Positions 26,158 to 34,651 are shown, counted from the stretch's first letter. The stretch is 64,000 nucleotides of DNA from Streptomyces sp. Ru62 (GCF_002920615.1 NZ_PQSU01000001.1:124001-188000), one strand, 5' to 3'. Notes: generated from the sequence alone by a model not told the origin. Made by a program: numbers and translations.

Positions 26158-27081
26158 TCAGCCTGCCGCGTGGCCCAGCGCCGTGCGCAGATGACCGCCG
26201 GACTCCTCCAGGAGGCGGGCCGCCGTCGGGCCGTCGACGCCGGCGAGGAGGGCCAGGATCGCGTGCTTCACCTCGCCGCCGGTCTCCGTGAGAGCCCTGG
26301 CGATGTCGGCGTCGCTCGCGCCCGTGGCCAGGGAGACGATCCGGTGGGAGCGGGCCCGGAGCTTGTCGTTGGAGGCGCGCACGTCGACCATCAGGTTCCC
26401 GTACGTCTTGCCGAGCCGGATCATCGTGATCGTCGAGAGCATGTTCAGCACCAGCTTCTGGGCCGTGCCCGCCTTCAGCCGGGTGGAGCCGGTGATCAGC
26501 TCCGGGCCGACGACGACCTCGATGCCGTGCTCGGCGGCGGCGGCCAGCGCGCTGCCCTCGTTGCAGGCGAGGCCGACGGTCAGCGCGCCGAGCGCCCGGG
26601 CGTGCTCGACGGCGCCGACCGCGTACGGGGTGCGGCCGGAGGCGGAGACGCCGACCACGGTGTCGTCCGGGGTGAGCTTCAGCGCGTCCAGGTCCCGGCG
26701 GGCCAACTCCTCGGAGTCCTCCGCGCCTTCGACCGAGGTGACCATGGCCGCGGGACCGCCCGCGATCAGGCCGACGACCTGCTCGGGGTCGGTGTTGAAG
26801 GTGGGCGGGCACTCGGAGGCGTCCAGCACGCCCAGCCGGCCGGCGGTCCCGGCGCCGGCGTAGACGAGCCGTCCGCCCCGGCTCATGCGCGCGGCGACCG
26901 CGTCGACGGCGGCGGCGATCCGCGGCAGCTGCGTCGCCACGGCGGCGGGCACGCCCGCGTCCTCGCCGTTCATCAGCCGGGCGATGTCGAGGGTGGGCAA
27001 CCGGTCGATCTCGGCGAGTTCCGGACGGAAGGCCTCGGTGGTCAACGAGGCCAGCTGGTCGCGCAGGTCGTGAGAGGTCAT
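26158..27081 (-). CDS. murQ: N-acetylmuramic acid 6-phosphate etherase
   Basis: A 307-residue SIS-domain lyase. It cleaves the lactyl ether of MurNAc-6-phosphate to give GlcNAc-6-phosphate and D-lactate during cell-wall recycling. Signatures are GRLVYAGAGTAGRLGVLDASECPPTF region residues, EDSEELARRDL, VGVSASGRTPY and the GLACNEGS catalytic segment. The product feeds the NagA reaction encoded 13 kb away. It lies 68 bases downstream of the RpiR-type regulator on the same strand, so the two probably form an operon controlled by the regulator. Confidence 0.94.
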   Translation of the reverse strand: MTSHDLRDQLASLTTEAFRPELAEIDRLPTLDIARLMNGEDAGVPAAVATQLPRIAAAVDAVAARMSRGGRLVYAGAGTAGRLGVLDASECPPTFNTDPEQVVGLIAGGPAAMVTSVEGAEDSEELARRDLDALKLTPDDTVVGVSASGRTPYAVGAVEHARALGALTVGLACNEGSALAAAAEHGIEVVVGPELITGSTRLKAGTAQKLVLNMLSTITMIRLGKTYGNLMVDVRASNDKLRARSHRIVSLATGASDADIARALTETGGEVKHAILALLAGVDGPTAARLLEESGGHLRTALGHAAG

Positions 27082-27149
27082 AGGGGGGTGGCTCTCTCCG
27101 GTGACGTGTGACGGGGGTGGTGAACCTTCCTGCGGCTCCTTCCTACCCT

Positions 27150-28055
27150 CTATCGCGAACCGCTCCGGTGCCGGTGCGCCAACGCCTCGTAGGAGGCGGC
27201 CAGCGCGGGTGCCGCCGTCTCGTACGTCCGCTGCGCCACTCCCACGAACAGACAGTCCACGACCAGCAGCTGACTCGTCCGGGAGGACATCGCGGCGGGC
27301 CGCAGCTCCGTCTCCCGTGACGTCGACGTCGTCAGCACGAGGTCGGCGTACTGCGTGACCGGCGAGTTCGGCCGCCCGGTGATGGCCACCGTCGTCGCCC
27401 CGCGTTCGAAGGCCGTCCGGAGCGGTTCGATGACGTCCCCGGTCGACCCGGAGTGCGTGATCGCCAGGGCCACGTCACCCGAACGGAGCTGCACCGCGTT
27501 GGTCACCGCGAGATGCGGGTCGCTGTGCGCGTGGGCTATGAGCCCTATCCGCAGCAGCTTCTGGGTGAGGTCCTGGGCGACGAGCCCGGACGCCCCTATG
27601 CCGTACACGTCGGTGCGGCGGGCGGCGGCCAGCGCGGTGACGGCCGCGCCGAGCTGGCCGGTGTCGAGTCCGGCGGCGGTGTCGGCGAGGGTCTGCTGCT
27701 CCTCGTAGGCGAGCTTGGTGACGACGTCGGCGATGGGATCGTCCACCGCGATGTCCGTCGTGATCGCGGGTGCGCGCCCGGACTGCTGCTGGGCGGCGAG
27801 CCCGGCGAGGGCGAGCCGCAGGTCGCGGTAGCCCGGATAGCCGAGCAGCCGGGCGGTGCGGACGACCGTCGCCTCGCTGGTGCCGGTGAGTTCGGCGAGG
27901 CCCGTGACCGTGAGGGCGGCGCAGCCGGCCGGGTCACCGGCGACGGCCTCGGCGACGCGCTGCATGGACCGGGTCATGGACGGGGCGAGCGTGCGCACCT
28001 TGGCGGCGAGCGATCCGCCCGGGCTGCCGAAAATTTCCTTCACGTCCTGGGTCAC
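27150..28055 (-). CDS. MurR/RpiR family transcriptional regulator
   Basis: A 301-residue regulator. An N-terminal HTH_6 domain (about 20-90, with LAELTGTSEATVVRTARLLGYPGY as the recognition region) precedes a SIS sugar-phosphate-binding domain (about 125-265, DVYGIGASGLVAQDL and AITHSGSTGDVIEPL). The position directly before murQ suggests that MurNAc-6-phosphate or a related sugar phosphate is the effector. GTG 28055 is chosen; an upstream extension exists but would read through the operator. Two GAAA-N-TTTC boxes flank its start, so autoregulation is likely. One of them lies inside the first codons. Confidence 0.88.
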   Translation of the reverse strand: MTQDVKEIFGSPGGSLAAKVRTLAPSMTRSMQRVAEAVAGDPAGCAALTVTGLAELTGTSEATVVRTARLLGYPGYRDLRLALAGLAAQQQSGRAPAITTDIAVDDPIADVVTKLAYEEQQTLADTAAGLDTGQLGAAVTALAAARRTDVYGIGASGLVAQDLTQKLLRIGLIAHAHSDPHLAVTNAVQLRSGDVALAITHSGSTGDVIEPLRTAFERGATTVAITGRPNSPVTQYADLVLTTSTSRETELRPAAMSSRTSQLLVVDCLFVGVAQRTYETAAPALAASYEALAHRHRSGSR

Positions 28056-28074
28056 ATGTGAAAGATATTTTCGG
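28027..28074. promoter_or_regulatory. Paired RpiR/MurR-type operator boxes
   Basis: CCGAAAATTTCCTTCAC (28027-28043) and GTGAAAGATATTTTCGG (28058-28074) form an inverted repeat with 15 of 17 matches and a 14-base spacer. Each arm is itself a GAAA-TTTC half-palindrome, the shape of known MurR/RpiR sites. They lie across the regulator start and before the divergent hypothetical gene. Confidence 0.72.
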
Positions 28075-28111
28075 TTCGGTGTCGCGGTCAAGAGTGCGCA
28101 CAATGGGGTGC

Positions 28112-28495
28112 ATGGACCCCATCAGCCCCCTGGAGCAGTCATTGCACGCGGCCCGCGCCCGCGTGCTCGCGGATCTCGTCGCGGGAGAGGTCGCGGAGGC
28201 CGACGTCGTCTCGCTGGTGGAGGACTCCATCGCCCAGCGGCGCTGGTGGGTCGAGCAGTGGCCGGACGGCGCGGCCTTCGTGGCCGGGCTGGTCGCCCAG
28301 GACGTGCAGGACGCGCTGCTGGAGCGGTACGGCCGCTGGCCGCTGTGCCCGGCCTGCGGCTCCGGCGACCCGCACGCGCTGGACGTGGAGCCGGAACTGG
28401 GTCCCGATCCGCACTGGGTGTGCCACAAGGCCGGCGTGAAGGTCGCGTCGGTGGGCTCGCTGGGGCCGGCCCTGCGCGGGACGACGTCCTCATGA
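28112..28495 (+). CDS. Hypothetical protein with zinc-ribbon-like end
   Basis: A 127-residue soluble protein. The helical N-terminal part (HAARARVLADLVAGEVAEADVV) is followed by a Trp-rich segment and a C-terminal CPACGSGDPH with a later CHKAG that could complete a zinc ribbon. No known function. ATG 28112 or 28103 could be the start; neither has a strong ribosome site, so a leaderless message from the divergent regulatory region is possible. The DUF4031 gene follows after 7 bases and is likely co-transcribed. Confidence 0.68.
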   Translation: MDPISPLEQSLHAARARVLADLVAGEVAEADVVSLVEDSIAQRRWWVEQWPDGAAFVAGLVAQDVQDALLERYGRWPLCPACGSGDPHALDVEPELGPDPHWVCHKAGVKVASVGSLGPALRGTTSS

Positions 28496-28502
28496 GGCGC
28501 CG

Positions 28503-28778
28503 GTGACCCTCTACATCGACCCGCCGACCTGGCCCGGCCACGGGCGCATGTGGTCGCACCTGGTCAGCGATGTGTCGTACGACGAACTGCACCTGTTCGC
28601 CGAGGGCCTGGGCATGCCCCGCCGGGCCTTCGACAGCGACCACTACGACGTCCCCTCCCACCGCTACGCGGACGCGGTGGCGGCGGGCGCGGTGCAGGTC
28701 AGCAGCCGTGAAGTGGTCCGCCTGCTGCACTGCGCCGGTCTGCGCAGGCGCAAGGGGCGTCAGGCCCGGCGGACGTAG
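28503..28778 (+). CDS. DUF4031 domain protein
   Basis: A 91-residue small protein whose start, VTLYIDPPTWPGHGRMWSHL, is the hallmark of the DUF4031 family. It also has SYDELHLFAEGLGMPRRAF and DHYDVPSHRYADAV. Function is unknown; the conserved His and Asp residues suggest metal or nucleotide chemistry, but this is only an impression. GTG 28503 is seven bases after the preceding stop. Its 3' end overlaps that of the convergent GNAT-fusion gene by 19 bases. Confidence 0.8.
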   Translation: MTLYIDPPTWPGHGRMWSHLVSDVSYDELHLFAEGLGMPRRAFDSDHYDVPSHRYADAVAAGAVQVSSREVVRLLHCAGLRRRKGRQARRT

Positions 28779-29860
28779 AGCCGCAGTCCCGTCTCCATGG
28801 CGTCCTCGTCGTGGGCGGTGCGCTCCTCCTCCACGGTCGCGCGGGTGAACCCCGCCCGGGCCACCACCCGTTGGGAGGGCAGGTTGGCCGGTTCGATCGT
28901 GGCGACGACCGTGTCGACGTCGTCCCGGGCCAGCGCCCACTCGGTCAGCGCGCGCAGCGCCTCGGTGGCGTAGCCGTGGCCGCGGGCGCTCTCGACCAGG
29001 TCGTAGCCGATCTCCACCCGGCGCTCGTCGTCCGGGGCGCCGTGGAAGCCCATGCCGCCCACCGCCCGGCCGTCCTCGGCGCGCACGAGGGCGAAGACCC
29101 CGAACTCCGGACGGTGCACGCCGGCTTCGTACGCCTTCAGCAGGTGGGAGCAGGCCTCCCGGGTGCCCTCGTACGGGCCGTCGTCCAGCCACTGGAAGCC
29201 GCCGTCGCCGCCGAGGGCCAGATCGCGGGCGGCGGCCGGGCGGATGCCGGTGAGGGTGACGCGTCCGGCCGGCAGGACGAGGTTGTTGTACCAGGTCCAG
29301 TCGGTGACCGGGGCGCGGCCGGGCAGCTCGCCGCGGCCGGTCGCCCACAGCAGCGTCGGCCAGGGCGCGGGGCCGGGCTGGACGTGCGGGAAGAGCCAGG
29401 CCAGGACGGATTCGGCGAGCTCGGCGGGCGGTTCGTAGGGCAGGCCCAGGCCCCGGGCGATGTCGTGGGTGTGCAACAGGGCCTCGGCGACGCCCATCGC
29501 GGCGAAGCCCTCCCGGTCGGCGCTGCCGAAGTGGACGGGGTGGAAGGCGCGGACGCCGGGCGGGGTGGTGCGTACGGCGGCGGCCAACAGGGCGCCGGTG
29601 GCCTCGATCACCTGGAGCAGGCCGGCGTTGTCGGTGCCCTCGGGGAGGGTGATCCGCAGCGGGAGGCGGTCCTGGGCGCGGCCGGCGAGGCGGCTCGCGT
29701 ACGCGGCGAAGTCCTCGGCGATGTGGAAGGCCGTGGTGCGGCAACTCCATTCCAGGCCGGCCGCGTTCACCGCGTCCCAGTCCCGGTCCAGCGCCTCGCG
29801 CAGTGCCGCCGCGCAGCTCGCGACGGCCGCCTCCACCTGATCCCCGCTCATCGTCCGCAT
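28760..29860 (-). CDS. Maleylpyruvate-isomerase-fold (DinB-like)-GNAT fusion
   Basis: A 366-residue two-domain protein. Residues about 1-175 form a DinB/maleylpyruvate isomerase N-terminal four-helix domain (CRTTAFHIAEDFAAYASRL, VAEALLHTHDIARGLGL). This fold often binds metal through His residues and uses mycothiol. Residues about 205-360 are a RimJ/RimL-type GNAT domain (VEIGYDLVESARGHGYATEAL, NLPSQRVVARAGF). The fused pair implies acetyl transfer linked to a thiol- or metal-dependent step; no substrate can be assigned. A TACTGT lies six bases before ATG 29860 and no Shine-Dalgarno is seen, so the message may be leaderless. ATG 29851 is an alternative. Confidence 0.8.
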   Translation of the reverse strand: MRTMSGDQVEAAVASCAAALREALDRDWDAVNAAGLEWSCRTTAFHIAEDFAAYASRLAGRAQDRLPLRITLPEGTDNAGLLQVIEATGALLAAAVRTTPPGVRAFHPVHFGSADREGFAAMGVAEALLHTHDIARGLGLPYEPPAELAESVLAWLFPHVQPGPAPWPTLLWATGRGELPGRAPVTDWTWYNNLVLPAGRVTLTGIRPAAARDLALGGDGGFQWLDDGPYEGTREACSHLLKAYEAGVHRPEFGVFALVRAEDGRAVGGMGFHGAPDDERRVEIGYDLVESARGHGYATEALRALTEWALARDDVDTVVATIEPANLPSQRVVARAGFTRATVEEERTAHDEDAMETGLRLYVRRA

Positions 29861-29886
29861 GCGCGCACAGTACGGCGGGGGCGTCC

Positions 29887-30540
29887 TCAGGTCGACAGCA
29901 TTTCCAGCTCGGACGTGAGGTTGTAGCGGGCGGTGGCCTCCCAGTGCTCCTGCCCGTACGGGGTGCGGTACAGCCGCGGGAGGGCGAGGAGTTGGCGCAG
30001 GATCGCCGAACGGCCCTCCCGGAAGGCGTCGCCCGGTACGAAGTGGTACTCCTCGCGGACCTCGGCGGTGTAGACGGCGTACGCCGAGGGGGGTGCGGCC
30101 AGGATCGCGAGGTCGGCGTCGCACAGCACCTGCCCGTCGCGGTCGTCGCCCGCCGGGTCGTGGGTGACGGTGAGCCGGACCAGCCGGGCCACCTCGGCCG
30201 TCTTCGCCTCCGGCACACCGGCCTCGGGCAGGGCGCGCTCGGCCAGCCGTGCGGACCGCTCCTCGTTCTCGGACCGTTCGGGGAGGTAGACGGCGTCGTG
30301 GAACCAGGCGGCGAGGCGGACCACGTCCGGGTCGGCCGCGTACTCCTCCAGCACGTCGACGTGGTCGAGCACGGCGGTGAGGTGGGCCACCGTGTGGTAG
30401 CGGCGCTGCGGTTCCTGCCAGCGGGCGAGCAGGTTGTCGGCGTAGGGGACGGGGTCGGGGCCGCCGCCGGGGGCGCGGACTGCTTCCAGGGCGCGGGCGA
30501 AACGGAGGCGCAGGGCGTCGAGGTCGGCCATGTCCCCCAT
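29887..30540 (-). CDS. HD-domain metal-dependent phosphohydrolase-like protein
   Basis: A 217-residue protein resembling predicted HD-superfamily hydrolases. RRYHTVAHLTAVLDHVD and AAWFHDAVYLPERSENEERSA supply the conserved His and His-Asp metal ligands. THDPAGDDRDGQVLCDADLAILAA gives the downstream Asp residues. Substrate unknown, probably a nucleotide or phosphorylated metabolite. The start may be ATG 30540 or 30531; neither has a clear ribosome site. It precedes the DinB-GNAT gene with a 26-base gap on the same strand, suggesting an operon. Confidence 0.8.
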   Translation of the reverse strand: MGDMADLDALRLRFARALEAVRAPGGGPDPVPYADNLLARWQEPQRRYHTVAHLTAVLDHVDVLEEYAADPDVVRLAAWFHDAVYLPERSENEERSARLAERALPEAGVPEAKTAEVARLVRLTVTHDPAGDDRDGQVLCDADLAILAAPPSAYAVYTAEVREEYHFVPGDAFREGRSAILRQLLALPRLYRTPYGQEHWEATARYNLTSELEMLST

Positions 30541-30546
30541 TGTGTC

Positions 30547-30720
30547 GGGTGCCGGCCCCGTGCCGACCGGGTGCCGGCCCCGTGCCGACCGGGTGTCGGC
30601 CCGTGCTCTCCGGTGCCGTGTCCGTGGCTGCCCGTGCTCTCCGGTGCCGTCTTCCTGGTGGCCGTCTTCGTGGTGGCCCGTGCTGTCCGGTGCCGTCTTC
30701 CTGGCGGCCCTTGCCGCCGG
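30547..30720. repeat. Degenerate GC-rich minisatellite
   Basis: A 22-base unit, GGGTGCCGGCCCCGTG plus CCGACC, is tandemly repeated at 30547-30568 and 30569-30590 with a partial third copy. It is followed by three imperfect copies of a CCCGTGCTCTCCGGTGCCGT unit near 30600, 30631 and 30678. It fills most of the gap between the HD-domain gene and the divergent mycothiol-enzyme gene. Confidence 0.8.
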
Positions 30721-30814
30721 GGCGGCCCGAGTCGTCCCGTGGGGGCGCCCCGGCCCGGCTGCCCATCCGTTTCCCGCGTGACGGCCGTCCGTCGGCGCCC
30801 CTAGCGTGACCCCC

Positions 30815-31483
30815 ATGACCGAGACGCAGGAAGTACGCGATCCCGAGCTCCCCGGGCGGCTGCTGGCCGTCGAGCGTGACGCCCTCGTCCCGCTGCTGCG
30901 GTCCCGGCCCGACGCCGACTTCGCGCTGCCGTCGGCCGGGTGCCCGGGCTGGACGGTGCGGGACGTGCTGGCGCACTGTTCCGCCGCGCTGATGCGGGTG
31001 GTGGAGAACCGGTTCGAGAAGGGCGTGTTCTCACCGGAGTCGAACGAGCGGGACATCGCCGAGCGGGCCGGCTGGACGAACGCGCGCGTCGTGGACGAGC
31101 TGGAGCGCGGGATGACGGAGGCCGGACCGGTGATCGCCGGGACGGACGGCTCACTGGACATGATCGCGCTGGGTGAGTGGGTGCACGCCGGCGACGTGCG
31201 GGAGGTACTGGGGGCACCGGGGGCGTACGCCGGAGCGGGGCTGCCCGACGCGCTGACGCTGCTGGCGCGGATCACCCGCGAGAAGGAGCACGTGCCGCTC
31301 CACGCCGACCTCGACGACCTGGACGAGCCGCTGCGGCTCGGTGCGATGGCCGCGGGCGGCCCGCCCGCCCGGTACATCGGCGACGCGGCCACGCTCGTAC
31401 GGCTGTACGCCGGGCGGCCGCTGAACGGGGCGTCCTACGAGCTGGCCGGGGCCCGGGAGGGGGAGCTGAACATCTTCGGATGA
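30815..31483 (+). CDS. Maleylpyruvate isomerase family mycothiol-dependent enzyme
   Basis: A 222-residue DinB-like protein of the actinobacterial family often annotated as mycothiol-dependent maleylpyruvate isomerase. PSAGCPGWTVRDVLAHCSAA supplies the conserved Trp and His of helix 2 and ALGEWVHAGDVREVLG the second His-Asp motif. The precise reaction is unknown. ATG 30815 is preceded by TAGCGT and seven bases, matching a -10 box for a leaderless transcript, and no Shine-Dalgarno is seen. Divergent from the HD-domain gene across the minisatellite. Confidence 0.8.
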   Translation: MTETQEVRDPELPGRLLAVERDALVPLLRSRPDADFALPSAGCPGWTVRDVLAHCSAALMRVVENRFEKGVFSPESNERDIAERAGWTNARVVDELERGMTEAGPVIAGTDGSLDMIALGEWVHAGDVREVLGAPGAYAGAGLPDALTLLARITREKEHVPLHADLDDLDEPLRLGAMAAGGPPARYIGDAATLVRLYAGRPLNGASYELAGAREGELNIFG

Positions 31484-31549
31484 GTGGCGTCCCCGGGCAG
31501 GCGTAGTCTTGGATTGGACTAGACCTGTAGCGCCGATGAATGGGGTGCC

Positions 31550-32248
31550 ATGAGCAAGCGTGCAGTCCTGGAGGTGATCGCTCTCGATGTCGAGGACGCG
31601 GTCGCCGCCCAGGCCGGAGGCGCGGACCGGCTGGAGCTGGTCACCGAGATGGCGGCCGACGGGCTCACCCCCGCGCCCGCCACCGTCGCCGCGATCCGCG
31701 CCGCCGTCGACATCGATCTGCGCGTGATGCTCCGTCTCGCGGACGGCTTCGCGGCCGGTGACCTGGACCGGCTGATCGGCGTGGCCGACGCGCTGCGGCA
31801 GGCCGGCGCCGACCAGTTCGTGCTCGGGTTCCTCGCCTCGGACGGCGGTGTCGACCTGGGCGCGGTGGAGCGGGTCGTCGACGCGCTCGGCGGCTGCCGC
31901 TGGACCTTCCACCGGGCCATCGACCGGGCCGCCGACCGGGACGCCCTGCGCAAGCAGCTCGCCGACCTGCCGGGTCTGGACACCTACCTCACCGCCGGCT
32001 CCGCCACGGGCGTGGACGACGGCATGCCCACGCTGCTCGCCGAGGCGGCGCACGACGGCGAGCCCGGGTACGAGCAGCAGATCATGGTCGGCGGCGGACT
32101 GCGCCTCGACCATGTCGCGCGGCTGCGCGCGGGCGGGATCGAGGCGTTCCACATCGGCGGCGCGGCCCGCCCCGACGGCTGGCGGGGCCAGGTCTCGGCG
32201 GACGCGGTCGCCCAGTGGCGCACGGCCCTGGACGGCGACGCCGCCTAG
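31550..32248 (+). CDS. cutC: CutC family copper homeostasis protein
   Basis: A 232-residue TIM-barrel protein of the CutC family: VLEVIALDVEDAVAAQAGGADRLEL at the start, DLRVMLR, FVLGFL, FHRAIDRA and the IMVGGGLRLDHV end. CutC was linked to copper tolerance in E. coli but direct copper transport is unproved, and the fold suggests an enzyme. No copper pump or regulator is adjacent. A 66-base gap separates it from the preceding gene; TTGGATTGGACTAGACC in that gap might hold its promoter. Confidence 0.9.
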   Translation: MSKRAVLEVIALDVEDAVAAQAGGADRLELVTEMAADGLTPAPATVAAIRAAVDIDLRVMLRLADGFAAGDLDRLIGVADALRQAGADQFVLGFLASDGGVDLGAVERVVDALGGCRWTFHRAIDRAADRDALRKQLADLPGLDTYLTAGSATGVDDGMPTLLAEAAHDGEPGYEQQIMVGGGLRLDHVARLRAGGIEAFHIGGAARPDGWRGQVSADAVAQWRTALDGDAA

Positions 32249-32284
32249 GCCCGTACGGGGTGCGCCCGGAGCGGGTGCGGCGCC

Positions 32285-34339
32285 CTACCCGGCGAGCTGC
32301 GGCGGCAGTGGTGCCGTGTGCGTCACGATCAGGCCCGACACCGCACGGGTCAGCGCCACGTACAGGCGCCGCAGGCCCGTGCGTTCGTCCGGCTCGCCGT
32401 CCACCACGGCCTGCGGCTCGTCCAGGACCACGTAGTCGTACTCCAGACCCTTGGCGAGCGAGGCCGGGACCAGGGTCAGCCGCGTCTCGCGGGTGGTCTC
32501 CTCACCGGGGGCCAGGTACGAGACGCCGGCCGCCGTCAGGGCCTCGGCCAGCGCCGGAACACGGGCGTCGGCGGCGATCAGGCCGGTCGAGCCCTCGTTG
32601 CGCAGCAGCTCCGCGCACGCGGCGACGACGTCCGCCGTCCCCGTGGCCGTACGGACCTCGAAGAACCCGGGGTTCTCCCGGACGGAGGCGACCGGGGTGA
32701 GGCCGGGCGCGATGTGCGGCAGCAGCCGGGAGGCGTACGCGATGACGTCCGTCGGCACGCGGAAACCGGCCGTCAGCTCCTCGACGGCCCCTTCCGGCTT
32801 GCCGAGATGGGCCAGTGCCTCCGCCCAGTTCCGGGTCGCCCACGGGGTCGTCCCCTGCGCGAGGTCGCCCAGCACGGTCGCGCTGCCGGTGGTGCAGCGG
32901 CGGCCGACGGCCCGGTACTGCATGGGGGAGAGGTCCTGCGCCTCGTCCAGGACGACATGGCCGAGCGAGTGCGTGCGCTGGATGAGGTCGGTCGCCTCGT
33001 CGATCAGCACGGCGTCCGCCGGCGACCACTTGGCCGACTTCACGCTGCGCACCGGCCTGGCCCACAGGATCGTCTTCTGTTCGTCCTCGTCCAGGAGCCC
33101 GGCCGCGTGCTCGGCGAGGAACTCGGCGTCCGTGAGCAGCCGCAGCACCAGCTTGGCCGGGTCGACGGCCGGCCAGAGGGCCTTCACGGCCGCCTTCACC
33201 GCGCTGTTGCGGGCGACCGCGTCCTGCACCCGGTCGTCCGGGGCCTCCCCGGCCCGCTCCATCTGCACCAGTACCGCGTGCGCGACGCGCTGCGGCAGGG
33301 CCTCGCGGGCGGCACCGTAGCGGATGTCCCGGTCCAGCAACTCCCGGACGATCTCCTCCAGTTCGTACGCCGGCACCCGCCAGCGCCGCGAGCCGCGCAC
33401 GACCACGACCGGCTCGGTGGGCATGGTCACGTGGGAGTACAGGGCGCGCCTGAGGACCTCGGCCATCCGGGCGTCGCCCTTGACGATCGCGGCGGCGGCG
33501 TCGTCCGTGCCGCGCACCTCCACCTGCGCGACCAGGTCGTCCACGGTCGCCTGCCGCACGCTCAGCTCTCCCAGCGCCGGCAGGACCTGCTCGATGTAGT
33601 GCAGGAAGGACCGGTTCGGCCCGATGACCAGCGTGCCGGTGCGGGCCAGCCGCTCCCGGTGGGCGTAGAGCAGGTACGCGACCCGGTGCAGGCCGACGGC
33701 GGTCTTCCCGGTGCCCGGACCCCCCTGCACGCAGACCGTGCCGCCGAGCCCGCTGCGGACGATCTCGTCCTGCTCCGGCTGGATGGTGGCGACGATGTCC
33801 CGCATCGGGCCGACGCGGGGCCGCTCGATCTCCTGCTGGAGCAGCTTGCTGGTCGTGGCGGTCTCTGCCGGGTCGGAGAGGTGCTCGTCCTCGTAGGCGG
33901 TCAGGTCGCCGCCGGTGTACCCGAAGCGGCGGCGCAGCCCGATGTCCATGGGGTCCTTCTTGGACGCCCGGTAGAACGGCTGCGAGACCGGCGCGCGCCA
34001 GTCGATGACCATCGGGTCGCCGTCGGCGTCGTGGACGTGCCGCCGCCCGATGTAGAACCGCTCTCCCTCGGCGCCCTCGGCCCGCTCCGCGCCAGGTGCG
34101 TGCAGGTAGTCGAGCCGGCCGAAGAACAGCGGGGTGTCGCTGAGGTCGGCCAGTGCCTTGATGCGCTCGTCGATCTGGCGGGAGAGCACCGCGGCGTTGA
34201 CCCAGTTGGCGGTGACGTCGCTGATGTCGAGTGCCTCCACGTCCTCCCGCATGGCGCGCAGGGCGGCACGGGACGCGGCGAGGTGGGAGCGCTCTCGGGC
34301 GAGGGGGTCGTCGAGCGGGTCGTGGGCGGGCGTGGACAA
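32285..34339 (-). CDS. helD: HelD-type UvrD-like ATPase, RNA polymerase recycling factor
   Basis: A 684-residue superfamily-1 ATPase without DNA helicase accessory domains. The Walker A GGPGTGKT ends at 206-213 (Lys212), the Walker B-like DEAQDLSPMQY follows, and motif VI is LYVALTRAVSGL. The N-terminal coiled segment (RSHLAASRAALRAMREDVEAL) would enter the polymerase secondary channel. HelD dissociates RNA polymerase from nucleic acids and, in actinobacteria, can protect it from rifampicin. A TTG start at 34339 is chosen, seven bases after GGAGGC; the reading frame runs on upstream through a basic, proline-rich stretch that looks non-coding. Confidence 0.9.
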   Translation of the reverse strand: MSTPAHDPLDDPLARERSHLAASRAALRAMREDVEALDISDVTANWVNAAVLSRQIDERIKALADLSDTPLFFGRLDYLHAPGAERAEGAEGERFYIGRRHVHDADGDPMVIDWRAPVSQPFYRASKKDPMDIGLRRRFGYTGGDLTAYEDEHLSDPAETATTSKLLQQEIERPRVGPMRDIVATIQPEQDEIVRSGLGGTVCVQGGPGTGKTAVGLHRVAYLLYAHRERLARTGTLVIGPNRSFLHYIEQVLPALGELSVRQATVDDLVAQVEVRGTDDAAAAIVKGDARMAEVLRRALYSHVTMPTEPVVVVRGSRRWRVPAYELEEIVRELLDRDIRYGAAREALPQRVAHAVLVQMERAGEAPDDRVQDAVARNSAVKAAVKALWPAVDPAKLVLRLLTDAEFLAEHAAGLLDEDEQKTILWARPVRSVKSAKWSPADAVLIDEATDLIQRTHSLGHVVLDEAQDLSPMQYRAVGRRCTTGSATVLGDLAQGTTPWATRNWAEALAHLGKPEGAVEELTAGFRVPTDVIAYASRLLPHIAPGLTPVASVRENPGFFEVRTATGTADVVAACAELLRNEGSTGLIAADARVPALAEALTAAGVSYLAPGEETTRETRLTLVPASLAKGLEYDYVVLDEPQAVVDGEPDERTGLRRLYVALTRAVSGLIVTHTAPLPPQLAG

Positions 34340-34651
34340 GGGGGTGCCTCCGGTGGGCCTGCTGCGTGGGCTACGACGATGCCGCCCGGTTTCCGGCCGG
34401 GCGACGGCACTCCGTGGGGAGGCGGGCAAGAGCGGAGATTTTAGGGGAGGGGGCGGGGCGGGGGCCAATGGATTTTCCGGCCCGGTTCCGCCGGAGCTCG
34501 TCGGTGGTGCGTCCCCTGCGGGCCCCGTCCCCTAGGGGGCAGGGGGACTCAGGTCCAGGGGCGGTGTCCACCCGGGGGTCTACGCGGGGGCGTCCCGAAT
34601 TGGACCCGCGGACCGATGCGGGTGAGGGGTCCCGAGTTCCACCATGGAGAC
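34340..34651. other. Upstream region of helD with G-quadruplex-like tract
   Basis: This 312-base gap separates helD from the divergent small ORF. It contains a hairpin GCCCGG/CCGGGC (34384-34402), four G runs at 34446-34466 (GGGG, GGGGG, GGGG, GGGGG with single-base loops), and a CCCCTAGGGG palindrome at 34529-34538. Both genes probably have promoters here but I cannot pick -10 and -35 boxes. Confidence 0.55.

Noticed and set aside
30541..30814. Coding frame across the minisatellite
   Set aside because: Open frames there follow the repeats only, with no ribosome site or plausible protein.
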